From the NCBI RefSeq assembly GCF_003955715.1, contig NZ_CP034463.1, positions 8,928,001 to 8,992,000 of the forward strand: DNA of 64,000 bases. The letters run 5' to 3'. Numbering within the stretch: the first letter of the stretch is position 1; each line of letters begins with the position of its first letter. Shown here in pieces: positions 8,161 to 16,555 of the stretch. This DNA comes from Streptomyces aquilus (GTDB taxonomy: Bacteria; Actinomycetota; Actinomycetes; Streptomycetales; Streptomycetaceae). Position numbers and translations under genes: made by a program. Under the pieces are notes generated by a model. That model ran no database searches. It was given only the letters and a program-made list of their open reading frames with translations, and was not told where the DNA came from.

Positions 8161-9546
8161 ATGACCTCCGCTCCCCCGACGACCGCCGACGAGACCCCGA
8201 AAGCCGCCGACCCGCCGCCGAAACCCGGCAGTTGGGCGCCGCTGCGCCCGCTGGTGCTGCGCCTGCACTTCTACGCCGGGCTGTTCGTCGCGCCCTTCCT
8301 GCTGGTGGCCGCGGTCACCGGATTCCTGTACGCCACCTCGTTCCAGGCCGAGAAGATCCTGTACGCCGACGAGATGACCGTCTCCGCCGTCGGCGACGCC
8401 AAGCTGCCGATATCCGAGCAGGTCACCGCCGCCCGCGAGGCCCACCCCGAAGGTTCCGTCGCGGCCGTCCGGCCCTCCCCGACGGACGACGCGACCACGA
8501 GGGTCCTGCTGTCCGGCGTCAAGGGCGTCGACGCCGACCACACCCTCGCCGTCTTCGTCGACCCGTACACCGGCAAGGTCGAGGGCGCCCTCGAACAGTA
8601 CGGCTCCACGGGCGCGTTGCCGTTGCGCACCTGGATCTCCGAGCTGCACCGCAATCTGCACCTCGGCGAAACCGGCCGCCTCTACTCGGAGTTCGCGGCG
8701 AGCTGGCTGTGGGTCATCGCCGGGGCCGGCCTGGTGCTGTGGTTCACCCGGCGCCGGGCCCGGCGCAAGGTGCGCGGCACCGAAGGGCGGCGCCGCACGC
8801 TCGGGCTGCACGCCACCGTCGGCGCCTGGGCCGCCCTCGGCTTCTTCTTCCTGTCGGTGACCGGTCTGACCTGGTCCACCTACGCCGGCGCGAGCATCGA
8901 CGACCTGCGCGGCTCGCTCGGCCAGACCACACCCTCGGTGTCGGCGGCCGCCGGTGGCGACCACTCCGGGCACGGCGCCGCCACCTCGACCGGGGCCGCC
9001 GAGCACGGCGTCGGCCTCGACAAGGTCCTGGCCGCGGCCCGTGCCGAAGGCCTCGGCGATCCCGTCGAGATCGTGCCGCCGGCCGACGCGTCGTCGGCGT
9101 ACGTCGTGAAGCAGATCCAGCGCGGCTGGCCCGAGAAGCAGGACGCGGTCGCCGTCGACCCGGCCACCGGCCAGGTCACCGACGTGCTGCGGTTCGACGA
9201 CTACCCGGTGCTCGCCAAGCTCACCCGCTGGGGCATCGACCTGCACACCGGCACCCTCTTCGGCCTCGGCAACCAGATCGTCCTCATGCTCGTGGCGCTC
9301 TCCCTGATCCTGCTGATCGTGTGGGGCTACCGCATGTGGTGGATGCGCGGTCGCGGCAACGCCTTCGGCCGTCCGATCCCGCGCGGCGCCTGGCAGAAGG
9401 TGCCCCCGCAGATCCTGCTGCCGTGCGTCGCGGTCATCGCGGTCCTCGGCTACTTCGTGCCGCTGCTCGGCATTCCGCTGGCCGCGTTCCTCGTCGTCGA
9501 CGTCGTGCTGGGCGAGATCGCGCACCGGCGGCAGAGCCACGCCTGA
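8161..9546 (+). CDS. PepSY-associated transmembrane protein
   Basis: This 461-residue integral membrane protein belongs to the PepSY/PiuB-type group. Predicted membrane segments lie near residues 37-58 (FYAGLFVAPFLLVAAVTGFLYA), 180-197, 220-238, 380-396 and 416-445, with PepSY-like extracytoplasmic domains between them. The second contains a His-rich HSGHGAA patch. Family members are linked to metal or flavin electron transfer, or to control of extracellular peptidases; the role here is not settled. CTCCGGAG lies upstream. No iron box is seen. A strong hairpin follows the stop. Confidence 0.82.
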   Translation: MTSAPPTTADETPKAADPPPKPGSWAPLRPLVLRLHFYAGLFVAPFLLVAAVTGFLYATSFQAEKILYADEMTVSAVGDAKLPISEQVTAAREAHPEGSVAAVRPSPTDDATTRVLLSGVKGVDADHTLAVFVDPYTGKVEGALEQYGSTGALPLRTWISELHRNLHLGETGRLYSEFAASWLWVIAGAGLVLWFTRRRARRKVRGTEGRRRTLGLHATVGAWAALGFFFLSVTGLTWSTYAGASIDDLRGSLGQTTPSVSAAAGGDHSGHGAATSTGAAEHGVGLDKVLAAARAEGLGDPVEIVPPADASSAYVVKQIQRGWPEKQDAVAVDPATGQVTDVLRFDDYPVLAKLTRWGIDLHTGTLFGLGNQIVLMLVALSLILLIVWGYRMWWMRGRGNAFGRPIPRGAWQKVPPQILLPCVAVIAVLGYFVPLLGIPLAAFLVVDVVLGEIAHRRQSHA

Positions 9547-9560
9547 CGCGGGTACGACGA

Positions 9561-9594
9561 CGGGGCCCGGTTCCTTTCACGGAACCGGGCCCCG
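9561..9594. terminator. bidirectional terminator hairpin
   Basis: A 14-bp perfect stem, CGGGGCCCGGTTCC with GGAACCGGGCCCCG and a 6-nt loop TTTCAC, lies between the convergent PepSY and TPR genes. It is followed by AGGTGGTGCGG (9598-9608), the same tail that follows the hairpins at 1494-1568. Confidence 0.85.
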
Positions 9595-9614
9595 GTCAGG
9601 TGGTGCGGGTTCGT

Positions 9615-9962
9615 CTACAGCTCGTCGAAGTCGCCGGCCAGCGCGGACGCGAGGCGCAGATGCGGCTCGGCCTCCTCGTGCCGGCTCTGCCGCTCCAGCG
9701 TGCGGCCCAGCATCAGACGGGCGTAGTGCTCCACCGGGTCGCGCTCCACGATGATGCGCAGCTCCGCCTCCGCACGGCGCAGTTGGGCCGAGTGGTAGTA
9801 GGAGCGGGCCAGCAGCAGCCGCGGTCCGGTCTGCTCCGGCACCTCCTCGACCAGCTTGCCCAGGACGCGCGCCGCGGCGGCGTAGTCCTTGGCGTCGAAG
9901 AACATCCGCGCGCGCTCCCAGCGCTCCGCCGGCGTTCCGTGGTCGTAGTACGTCATGTCCAC
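9615..9962 (-). CDS. tetratricopeptide-repeat protein
   Basis: A 115-residue soluble protein made of about two and a half TPR units (AKDYAAAARVLGKLVEEVPEQ, then LLARSYYHSAQLRRAEAELRIIVERDP, then ARLMLGRTLERQSRHEEAEPHLRLA). Such repeats bind partner proteins; no partner can be named. The GTG at 9962 has an ideal AAGGAGGT at 5-nt spacing; the ATG at 9956 is the alternative. It shares the direction of the coupled MarR pair upstream, separated by 49 bp. Confidence 0.85.
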   Translation of the reverse strand: MDMTYYDHGTPAERWERARMFFDAKDYAAAARVLGKLVEEVPEQTGPRLLLARSYYHSAQLRRAEAELRIIVERDPVEHYARLMLGRTLERQSRHEEAEPHLRLASALAGDFDEL

Positions 9963-10011
9963 TCTGACCTCCTTCGACGCCGTCAACGGAGCGCGGTGAT
10001 TGAATATTCCA

Positions 10012-10461
10012 CTAACCGTTCAGGGTGGCGAGTTCGGTGTTCGCCCGCTCGGTGATGAGCGTCAGCACCCGTCCGGCGACGGCGAGATCCTCCACTGGGA
10101 TGTCGGCGTAGACGCGGGCGCTGATGGGGGCGGTCTCGGCGGACGTCGTGTCGTACAGCTCCCGTCCGGCGTCCGTGATCCGCACCCGTGAGGGCTCCTG
10201 GGGGGCCAGTAGTTGCGCGGCGATCAGCTCGTCGACGACGGCCGAGGCCTCCGCGGCGTCGATCTTCAGCGAGCCGACGACACCGTCGACGAGGTGTTCC
10301 CGCTCCATCGGCCCGTCGGCAACGGCGGCGAGGCGGAGGGAGACGGACTGCTGGAACGTCACGTCGTGGCGGGCCAGTACCTGCTCCAGGACCGCTCGGG
10401 CCGCGTAGTGCGCCAGGGCTATGACGCGCGGGTTCAGCAGGGGAGGTGTGGTGGTGGTCAT
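10012..10461 (-). CDS. winged-helix (MarR-like) regulator, second gene of a coupled pair
   Basis: A 149-residue protein whose middle reads as a winged helix: TFQQSVSLRLAAVADGPMEREHLVDGVVGSL, a recognition-helix region, then a wing at SRVRITDAGRELYDTTSAETAP. It fits a MarR-like fold but lacks the usual DxRxxxxxLT wing signature, so sensing or dimer partners may differ. Its ATG overlaps the stop of the upstream MarR gene (ATGA at 10458-10461), implying translational coupling and perhaps a joint complex. Confidence 0.7.
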   Translation of the reverse strand: MTTTTPPLLNPRVIALAHYAARAVLEQVLARHDVTFQQSVSLRLAAVADGPMEREHLVDGVVGSLKIDAAEASAVVDELIAAQLLAPQEPSRVRITDAGRELYDTTSAETAPISARVYADIPVEDLAVAGRVLTLITERANTELATLNG

Positions 10462-10949
10462 GACTGCTCCTTGTCGGACTCACTGATGCCGGCGAGTGGA
10501 TCGAGAGGTGCGTCGAGCAGTGTCGCGAGTTCGGCGCTGAACTCCCGGGTGCGTGGGCTGTCGAGCCCGCCGAGCGGTGCGAGGAGCTGCTCCAGCAGCC
10601 CCTGGACGACCTTGATGGCCTGCCGGGTGGTGTCGCGGCCCTGCTCGGTCAGCGCCAGCTGGACGGCGCGCGGGTCGCGCGGGTCCCGGGTGCGTTCGAT
10701 CAGGCCCGCCGACTCCAGGGAGCGCGCCAGCTTGGACACGTACAGCGGTTCCAGGCCGGTCCGGTCGGCCAGGCGCCGCTGGCTGGGGCGCTCGCCGGCG
10801 CGCTGCATGCCGTACAGGGACGCGGTCAGCGAGTACTGCGCGTGCGTGAGGCCCAGCGGGGCCACGGCGCGGTCGACCGCGGTCCGCCACTTCATCGACA
10901 GTCGCCACACCAGGAAGCCGGGTGTCGCCTTCTCGTACTCCTTGCTCAT
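10458..10949 (-). CDS. MarR family transcriptional regulator
   Basis: This 163-residue regulator has the MarR winged helix with SQRRLADRTGLEPLYVSKLARSLESAGLIER and the wing DPRDPRAVQLALTEQG. Family members dimerise and bind palindromes, and are released by phenolic or oxidative signals. Its promoter region, shared with the divergent pirin, holds three AT-rich 15-bp direct repeats at 10961-11007 that are probable binding sites. AAGGAG lies upstream of the ATG. Confidence 0.92.
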   Translation of the reverse strand: MSKEYEKATPGFLVWRLSMKWRTAVDRAVAPLGLTHAQYSLTASLYGMQRAGERPSQRRLADRTGLEPLYVSKLARSLESAGLIERTRDPRDPRAVQLALTEQGRDTTRQAIKVVQGLLEQLLAPLGGLDSPRTREFSAELATLLDAPLDPLAGISESDKEQS

Positions 10950-10962
10950 GACGGATACAGTA

Positions 10963-11007
10963 CATGGCTACTATGTCTATAGCTACTATGTTCATGGCTA
11001 CTATTTT
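10963..11007. promoter_or_regulatory. three 15-bp direct repeats between marR and pirin genes
   Basis: GCTACTAT occurs at 10967, 10982 and 10997, an exact 15-bp period, within units of consensus CAT(G/A)GCTACTATGTY. The middle unit contains ATAG-CTA-CTAT, an inverted repeat. The block is about 40% GC in a roughly 70% GC genome and overlaps where both divergent promoters must be. It is probably the MarR operator array. Confidence 0.7.
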
Positions 11008-11072
11008 TGGAAGCGTCCCCAGCCCGGACGACGGACTGACGCGACGCCGTCCGCAGGGCTAGGTTGGGCGGC

Positions 11073-12038
11073 ATGAGCAATCTTGATCGCGAGGCGGCTC
11101 CCGCCCTGTGCGGCGGCCGCGGCTTCGTGGTGGCGGAGCCTGTTCGCGAACTCCTCAGCCCGCGCACCGTCAAACTCGGCGAGTCCAGCGAGGTCCGTCG
11201 ACTGCTGCCCAACCTGGGGCGCCGCATGGTGGGCGCCTGGTGCTTCGTCGACCACTACGGCCCCGACGACATCGCCGACGAGCCCGGCATGCAGGTGCCC
11301 CCGCACCCGCACATGGGCCTCCAGACGGTCAGCTGGCTGCACGAGGGCGAGGTCCTGCACCGCGACTCGACCGGCAGCCTCCAGACGATCCGCCCGCGCG
11401 AACTGGGCCTCATGACCTCCGGACGGGCCATCAGCCACTCCGAGGAGAGCCCCAAGTCGCACGCCCGGTTCCTGCACGGCGCCCAGCTGTGGGTCGCCCT
11501 CCCGGACGGCCACCGCCACACCGACCCGCGCTTCGAGCACCACGCCGAGCTGCCGCAGATCAGCGCGCCCGGCCTGACCGCCACCCTCATCCTCGGCGAC
11601 CTCGACGGCGCGACCTCGCCCGGGACGACGTACACCCCGATCGTCGGCGCCGACCTGGCGCTCGCCGCCGGCGCGGACGTACGCCTCCCGCTGGAACCGG
11701 ACTTCGAGTACGCCGTGCTGTCCATGTCCGGCGAGGCCCACGTGGACGGTGTCCCGGTCCTGCCCGGCTCCATGCTCTACCTCGGCTGCGGCCGCACCGA
11801 ACTGCCGCTGCGCGCCGCGTCGGACGCGGGTCTGATGCTGCTGGGCGGTGAGCCGTTCGAGGAGGAACTGATCATGTTCTGGAACTGGATCGGACGGTCC
11901 CAGGAGGAGATCGAGCAGGCGCGCCGGGACTGGATGGAGGGATCGCGCTTCGGTGAGGTGAAGGGGTACGACGGGGCGCCGCTGCCGGCTCCGGAACTGC
12001 CCCCGTTGCCGTTGAAGCCACGCGGACGGGTGCGGTGA
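11073..12038 (+). CDS. pirin family protein
   Basis: This bicupin of 321 aa has the pirin iron site: HPH at residues 78-80 and H-S-E at 122-124 (GRAISHSEES), the equivalents of the three His and one Glu ligands. Pirins act as redox-sensitive iron proteins; some have quercetinase activity, and in streptomycetes one has been tied to control of central metabolism. The C-terminal cupin ends with a 40-residue charged tail. It is divergent from marR, with an operator array between them, so oxidative or phenolic induction is likely. Confidence 0.92.
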   Translation: MSNLDREAAPALCGGRGFVVAEPVRELLSPRTVKLGESSEVRRLLPNLGRRMVGAWCFVDHYGPDDIADEPGMQVPPHPHMGLQTVSWLHEGEVLHRDSTGSLQTIRPRELGLMTSGRAISHSEESPKSHARFLHGAQLWVALPDGHRHTDPRFEHHAELPQISAPGLTATLILGDLDGATSPGTTYTPIVGADLALAAGADVRLPLEPDFEYAVLSMSGEAHVDGVPVLPGSMLYLGCGRTELPLRAASDAGLMLLGGEPFEEELIMFWNWIGRSQEEIEQARRDWMEGSRFGEVKGYDGAPLPAPELPPLPLKPRGRVR

Positions 12039-12045
12039 AGCGTAT

Positions 12046-12080
12046 TGGACTGTACGTCCAGGGGTTAGACCCGTAGTCTA
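12046..12080. promoter_or_regulatory. twin palindromes TGGAC-N5-GTCCA and TAGAC-N5-GTCTA
   Basis: Two 15-bp dyads, 12046-12060 and 12066-12080, have perfect 5-bp arms and centres exactly 20 bp apart, about two helical turns. They end 36 bp before the start of the YheO-type regulator gene, so cooperative autoregulation is likely. Confidence 0.6.
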
Positions 12081-12116
12081 GGCGTGCTGGTCGGTCGCGA
12101 GAACCGGGAGTACGTC

Positions 12117-12791
12117 ATGACGTCCGAGCGAGCCCTGGAAGCCGAGCGGGACGCGATCGTCGCCGCGTTGACGCCGGTCGTCGACGGGCTGGTGGCGACG
12201 TTCGGGCCGTTGTGCGAAGTCGTGCTGCACGACTACCGGAACCCCGAGAAGTCCGTGGTCGCCCTCGCCGGATCGGTGACCGGGCGCGCGGTGGGCGGGG
12301 CGATGAGCGAGATCGGCCTGCGGATCGTGGCCCGCGGCGACGAGGCACGCGACGAGTTGAACTACGTCACGCGCACAGGGACCGGCACCACCGTCAAGTC
12401 GTCCACGATGGTGCTGCGCGACTCCACGGGCACCGTGTTCGGTGCCCTGTGCGTCAACCTCGACGTGACCGCGGTCAGCGAGGCGCACGCCCTGCTCGGC
12501 GCCCTGGCCCGGGGCGCCTCAGCCCCCGCCCCCGCCGAACTGCCGGTCACCACCTTCGGCGACGACATCGACTCCGTCGTCGACGTCATCCTCGAAAGCC
12601 ACCGGCACCAGCCGTGGGGCGCGCTCGACCGCGCCGGCCGGCTCGCGCTGTTCCGCAGCCTCGACGAACGCGGCGTATTCGCCGTGCGCCGGGCCATCGA
12701 GCAGGTCGCCGCCCGCCTCGGCATCTCCCGCGCCTCCGCCTACAGCTACCTCTCCCAGGCCCGCGCCACGACTCCCGGAGGATCCGCGTGA
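12117..12791 (+). CDS. YheO-type PAS plus helix-turn-helix regulator
   Basis: This 224-residue protein has an N-terminal PAS-like YheO domain (CEVVLHDYRNPEKSVVALAGSVTGRAVGG, then TVKSSTMVLRDSTGTVFGALCVNLD) and a C-terminal helix-turn-helix (AIEQVAARLGISRASAYSYL). In Gram-negative bacteria related proteins control D-amino-acid catabolism. The gene is coupled by a 4-base GTGA overlap to a PLP enzyme of the threonine/serine dehydratase group, so amino-acid sensing is a sensible inference. CGGGAG is spaced 6-7 bases before the ATG. Confidence 0.85.
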   Translation: MTSERALEAERDAIVAALTPVVDGLVATFGPLCEVVLHDYRNPEKSVVALAGSVTGRAVGGAMSEIGLRIVARGDEARDELNYVTRTGTGTTVKSSTMVLRDSTGTVFGALCVNLDVTAVSEAHALLGALARGASAPAPAELPVTTFGDDIDSVVDVILESHRHQPWGALDRAGRLALFRSLDERGVFAVRRAIEQVAARLGISRASAYSYLSQARATTPGGSA

Positions 12792-13768
12792 CCGCCACGC
12801 CCCCGCCCGTCACCCTCGACGACATCCGCTCCGCCGCCGACCGGCTCAAGGGCGTCGCCCACCGCACCCCCGTACTGCGCTCGCGCACGCTCGACGCGCG
12901 CGTGGGCGCCGAGGTCTTCCTCAAGTGCGAGAACTTCCAGCGGGTGGGCGCCTTCAAGTTCCGCGGCGCCTACAACGCGGCCTCCCGCCTCACCCCCGAG
13001 CAGCTCGCCCGCGGGATCGCCGCCTACTCCTCCGGCAACCACGCCCAGGCGGTCGCCCTCGCCGCCCGTGAGCTCGGCAGCACCGCGGTGATCGTCATGC
13101 CGGAGGACGCCCCGCCCGCCAAGCGGGCCGCCACCGCCGGCTACGGCGCCGAGATCGTCTCGTACGACCGCTACACCGGCGACCGCGTGGCCATCGCCGA
13201 AGCCCTGGCCGCCGAGCGCGGGCTCGCCCTGATCCCGCCGTACGACCATCCGCACGTCATGGCCGGGCAGGGCACGGCCGCCCTGGAACTCCTGGAGGAG
13301 ACAGGGGGGCTGGACGCCCTGCTGGTGCCCGTCGGCGGGGGCGGGCTGATCGCCGGGTGTGCCACGGCGGCCAAGGGCCTGCATCCCGGCGTCCGGATCG
13401 TCGGCGTCGAGCCGGAGGCCGGGGACGACACCAAGAGGTCGCTGGAGGCGGGGCGGCGCGTCGAGATCCCGGTGCCCCGCACCATCGCCGACGGGCAGGC
13501 CCTCCACATCCCCGGGGAGCTGACCTTCCCCGTGAACCAGCGGCTGGTCGACGGGATCTCGCTGGTGACCGACGACGAGATCCGGGACGCGATGCGCTTC
13601 GCCTTCGAGCATCTGAAGATCGTCGTCGAGCCGAGCGGCGCGACACCGCTGGCCGCGCTGCTGTCCGGCCGGGTGGCGGGGCTGCCGCGCCGCGTCGGGG
13701 TGATCGTCTCCGGCGGGAACGTCGACGCGGCGCGGTTCGCCGAGCTCTGCGGCACCGCGGGGGAGTGA
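12788..13768 (+). CDS. threonine/serine dehydratase family PLP enzyme
   Basis: A fold-type II PLP enzyme of 326 aa. The PLP lysine lies in the conserved GAFKFRGAYNA, with the substrate loop SSGNHAQ and the phosphate-binding VPVGGGGLIAG. It lacks the C-terminal ACT-like regulatory domain of biosynthetic IlvA, so it resembles catabolic threonine ammonia-lyase, hydroxyaspartate dehydratase or serine racemase. The GTG start at 12788 overlaps the regulator stop. The exact substrate is not fixed by sequence; the YheO-type partner favours an unusual or D-amino acid. Confidence 0.88.
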   Translation: MTATPPPVTLDDIRSAADRLKGVAHRTPVLRSRTLDARVGAEVFLKCENFQRVGAFKFRGAYNAASRLTPEQLARGIAAYSSGNHAQAVALAARELGSTAVIVMPEDAPPAKRAATAGYGAEIVSYDRYTGDRVAIAEALAAERGLALIPPYDHPHVMAGQGTAALELLEETGGLDALLVPVGGGGLIAGCATAAKGLHPGVRIVGVEPEAGDDTKRSLEAGRRVEIPVPRTIADGQALHIPGELTFPVNQRLVDGISLVTDDEIRDAMRFAFEHLKIVVEPSGATPLAALLSGRVAGLPRRVGVIVSGGNVDAARFAELCGTAGE

Positions 13769-13842
13769 CGCCTCACTCGAATGGCGGCGCCGAGTGGACA
13801 GGCGGACGATGGAGTGGGGCGTGTGGTGAAGGGAGAGCCGAC

Positions 13843-14208
13843 ATGCTGGAGACGAAAACCCTCGACAAGCCGGACGAGCGGCGGGACTTCCCCCGAGGCC
13901 ATCTGGAAGCGGTCCACCTCACCGGCCTCGACTTCGCGGTGGGGACCTTCGAACCGGGATGGCGCTGGTCGGAGTCCGTGGCACCCCTCGCCGGGACCAC
14001 GAGCTGCGAAGTGCACCACAACGGCTACGTCGTCCAGGGCCGCATGCACGTCGTCATGGACGGCGGCGGCGAGACCGAGGTGGGACCCGGCGACGTCTTC
14101 GTGATCTCGCCCGGCCACGACGCCTGGGTGGTCGGCGACGAGCAGTGCGTGGTCTACGACTTCGCGGGAAGCATGGCCAACGAGTACGCCAAGCCCGCCG
14201 AGGGGTGA
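13843..14208 (+). CDS. small cupin-domain protein
   Basis: A 121-residue single cupin with the barrel motifs CEVHHNGYVVQGRMHVVMDGG and GPGDVFVISPGHDAWVVGDE. The two His of the first motif and the late His could bind a metal. GAAGGGAG is spaced well before the ATG at 13843. It stands 74 bp after the dehydratase and may be transcribed separately. Function is not identifiable beyond the fold. Confidence 0.85.
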   Translation: MLETKTLDKPDERRDFPRGHLEAVHLTGLDFAVGTFEPGWRWSESVAPLAGTTSCEVHHNGYVVQGRMHVVMDGGGETEVGPGDVFVISPGHDAWVVGDEQCVVYDFAGSMANEYAKPAEG

Positions 14209-14237
14209 CGGGCGCGGCCCGCCGGACGGAAGAAGGG

Positions 14238-14262
14238 CTGCTGCCGGCTAGATCGGCAGCAG
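14238..14262. terminator. hairpin at the convergent cupin/CoxE junction
   Basis: CTGCTGCCG (14238-14246) pairs with CGGCAGCAG (14254-14262) across a 7-nt loop. The right arm lies in the last codons of the VWA gene, whose TAG is in the loop. It could terminate both convergent transcripts. Confidence 0.5.
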
Positions 14263-15600
14263 TCGTCCGACCAGCGCGCCCAACTGCCGTACGTTGCGGC
14301 ACTCGTGCATCTCCACCAGCTCGGCGTACTCGGGCGCCGCGGAGTCGCCCGTGCCCCACTGGGAGCGCTGCTCGGGGTTCAACCAGTAGACTCGGCGGGC
14401 CCGTTCGGTGATGTGCCGGACGGCCGCCAGGTTCGGGTCGCTCATGTTCGTCCGGGCGTCACCGAGGACGAACACCGTCGTACGGGGCCCGACGGCGTCG
14501 CCGTGCCGCTCCGCGAACTCCCCGAGGGCGACGCCGTAGTCACTGCTGCCGTGCCAGCCGGTGAGCGTCGCCTCCGCCTGGATACGGGCGCCGAGTCCCG
14601 CCGCGTCGGCCGCGCCGTGTTCCAGGAGCCCCGTCACCTCGTCGATGCGGTTGACGAAGGCGAACACCCGCACCTTGCTGAACTGGTCGTGCAGCGCCTG
14701 CACCAGCAGCATCGTGAAGTCGGAGAACCCGGACACCGAGCCCGAGACATCGCACAGCAGCACCAGTTCGGGCCGGGCCGGCCGGCGCCGGCGCAGTACC
14801 GGCCGCATCGGCACCCCACCCGTGGACAGCGAGCCGCGCAGGGTCCGCCGCAGATCGATGCTGCCCCGGGCGGCCCGACGCCGGCGGGCGGCGAGACGCG
14901 TCGCCAGCTTCCGGGCGAGCGGCTGAACCGTCCGGCGCAGCTCGGCCAGCCGGTCCTTCCCGGCGAACAGGAAGTCGACCCGGTCCGCCGTCGGCGCCAC
15001 CGCGCGGCGGGCGATCTGGTCCCGGTCGCGCCGCTCGGCGACCCGCCGCCGCGCCTCCGTCGCCACCAGCCCCCGGAACGCCTCGATCCGGCGCCGGATC
15101 TCGTCGTCGAGCAGCCGGTCCGCGAACCCCGAACTCCCGTTCTGTGCCCGGACGTCGGCCCGGACCCGCGCGAGCAGCGTCTGCGGGCGGACCCGGTCGA
15201 GGGTCTGGTACGACGACCAGCCGTCCGAGCCGGGGGAGGAGCCGTAGCCGCCGAAGCCGTCGACGGCCTCGGCCGCGAGCCGTGCCAGCAGCGCCTCGTC
15301 GTCCGCCGCGAGCGCTGCCGCGAGCCGGTCACGCAGGTCGTCCCGGTCCGCCGTCCCGGGCTCCGGCGCGCCGACACCGCGCGGGAAGTACAGGTCGAAG
15401 ACCGGGTCGAACACCGGCCGTTGGGCGGTGCCGTGCAGCAGCGTCGCGGCCAGCCCCTCGCGCAGCAGCTCCCGGTCCTCGAACCCGAGCGCCGCCATGG
15501 CCTGGGCCGCGTCCACGGTCTCGCCCGTCCCGACCCGGATGCCGTGGGCGCGCAGCGCGGCGACGAGCGAGGTGAGCCGCTCGGCGACGGGCGTGGTCAC
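14248..15600 (-). CDS. VWA/CoxE-like protein
   Basis: The protein (450 aa) has an N-terminal alpha-helical part and a C-terminal von Willebrand A domain with the metal-site signature LLCDVSGSVSGFS (DxSxS). Genes of this kind pair with MoxR ATPases, and the pair is thought to act as a metal-insertion or maturation chaperone, as CoxD/CoxE do for CO dehydrogenase. Here the GTG start at 15600 overlaps the moxR stop by four bases. No target enzyme is adjacent. Confidence 0.87.
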   Translation of the reverse strand: MTTPVAERLTSLVAALRAHGIRVGTGETVDAAQAMAALGFEDRELLREGLAATLLHGTAQRPVFDPVFDLYFPRGVGAPEPGTADRDDLRDRLAAALAADDEALLARLAAEAVDGFGGYGSSPGSDGWSSYQTLDRVRPQTLLARVRADVRAQNGSSGFADRLLDDEIRRRIEAFRGLVATEARRRVAERRDRDQIARRAVAPTADRVDFLFAGKDRLAELRRTVQPLARKLATRLAARRRRAARGSIDLRRTLRGSLSTGGVPMRPVLRRRRPARPELVLLCDVSGSVSGFSDFTMLLVQALHDQFSKVRVFAFVNRIDEVTGLLEHGAADAAGLGARIQAEATLTGWHGSSDYGVALGEFAERHGDAVGPRTTVFVLGDARTNMSDPNLAAVRHITERARRVYWLNPEQRSQWGTGDSAAPEYAELVEMHECRNVRQLGALVGRLLPI

Positions 15601-16454
15601 AGCGCGTCCAGGTCGAGCTTCGCGGCCGCCTTCAGGACGTCGTCCTGATGCTTGAGCAGGACGCCCAGGGTGTCCCGTACGACGGTCTCGTCCAACGCGT
15701 CGGCGCCGAGCGCGAGCAGGGTGCGCGCCCAGTCGATGGTCTCCGCGACCGACGGCACCTTGCGCAGGTCCATCGCGCGCAGCGCACCGACCACGCGGAC
15801 CACCGACTCGGCCAGCGCCGCGTCCAGGCCGGGCACCTTCAGCCGGACGATCCGGCGCTCCAACTCCTCCTCGGGGAAGCCGATGTGGAGGAACAGACAA
15901 CGGCGGCGCAGCGCCTCGGACAGCTCACGGCTCGCGTTGGAGGTGAGCACGACGAAGGGGCGCCGGGTGGCGGTGATCGTGCCCAGTTCGGGCACCGTCA
16001 CCTGGAAGTCGCTGAGCACCTCCAGGAGCAGGCCCTCCACCTCGACGTCCGCCTTGTCGGTCTCGTCGATCAGCAGGACCTTCGGCTCGTCGCCCCGGAT
16101 CGCCGTCAGCAGCGGGCGGGTGAGCAGGAACTCCTCGCTGAAGATGTCGGTGCGGGTCTCGTCCCAGGTCTCGTCGCGGCCCGCGCTGATGCGCAGCAGC
16201 TGCTTGGCGTGGTTCCACTCGTACAGCGCCCGGGACTCGTCGACGCCCTCGTAGCACTGCAACCGCACCAGCTCGGCCCCCGCGATCTCGGCGACGGCCT
16301 TGGCGAGCTCGGTCTTGCCGACCCCGGCGGGGCCCTCGACCAGGAGCGGCTTGCCGAGGCGGTCCGCGAGGAAGACGGTGGTGGCGACCGCGGGCGAGGC
16401 GAGGTAGCCGGTCTCGGCGAGGCGTGCGGAGACGTCGTCGACGGAAGTGAACAA
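15597..16454 (-). CDS. MoxR-type AAA+ ATPase
   Basis: This AAA+ ATPase of 285 aa has Walker A GPAGVGKT, Walker B VLLIDETDKAD, sensor VLTSNASRELSEALRRRC and the MoxR lid domain. The start is inferred as TTG at 16454: CAGGAGG is spaced 4-5 bases before it, whereas upstream in-frame codons lack a ribosome site and encode no family sequence. It works with the downstream CoxE-like VWA protein. Confidence 0.88.
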   Translation of the reverse strand: MFTSVDDVSARLAETGYLASPAVATTVFLADRLGKPLLVEGPAGVGKTELAKAVAEIAGAELVRLQCYEGVDESRALYEWNHAKQLLRISAGRDETWDETRTDIFSEEFLLTRPLLTAIRGDEPKVLLIDETDKADVEVEGLLLEVLSDFQVTVPELGTITATRRPFVVLTSNASRELSEALRRRCLFLHIGFPEEELERRIVRLKVPGLDAALAESVVRVVGALRAMDLRKVPSVAETIDWARTLLALGADALDETVVRDTLGVLLKHQDDVLKAAAKLDLDAL

Positions 16455-16555
16455 CGGGGCCTCCTGGGCGGTGGCGAGGTTCCTGGACCATGCGGTGGTC
16501 CACCTATCTAAGCGCTTGTTCACCGCTCCTGTCACCCGGTGTCCCGAGGCGCAGA

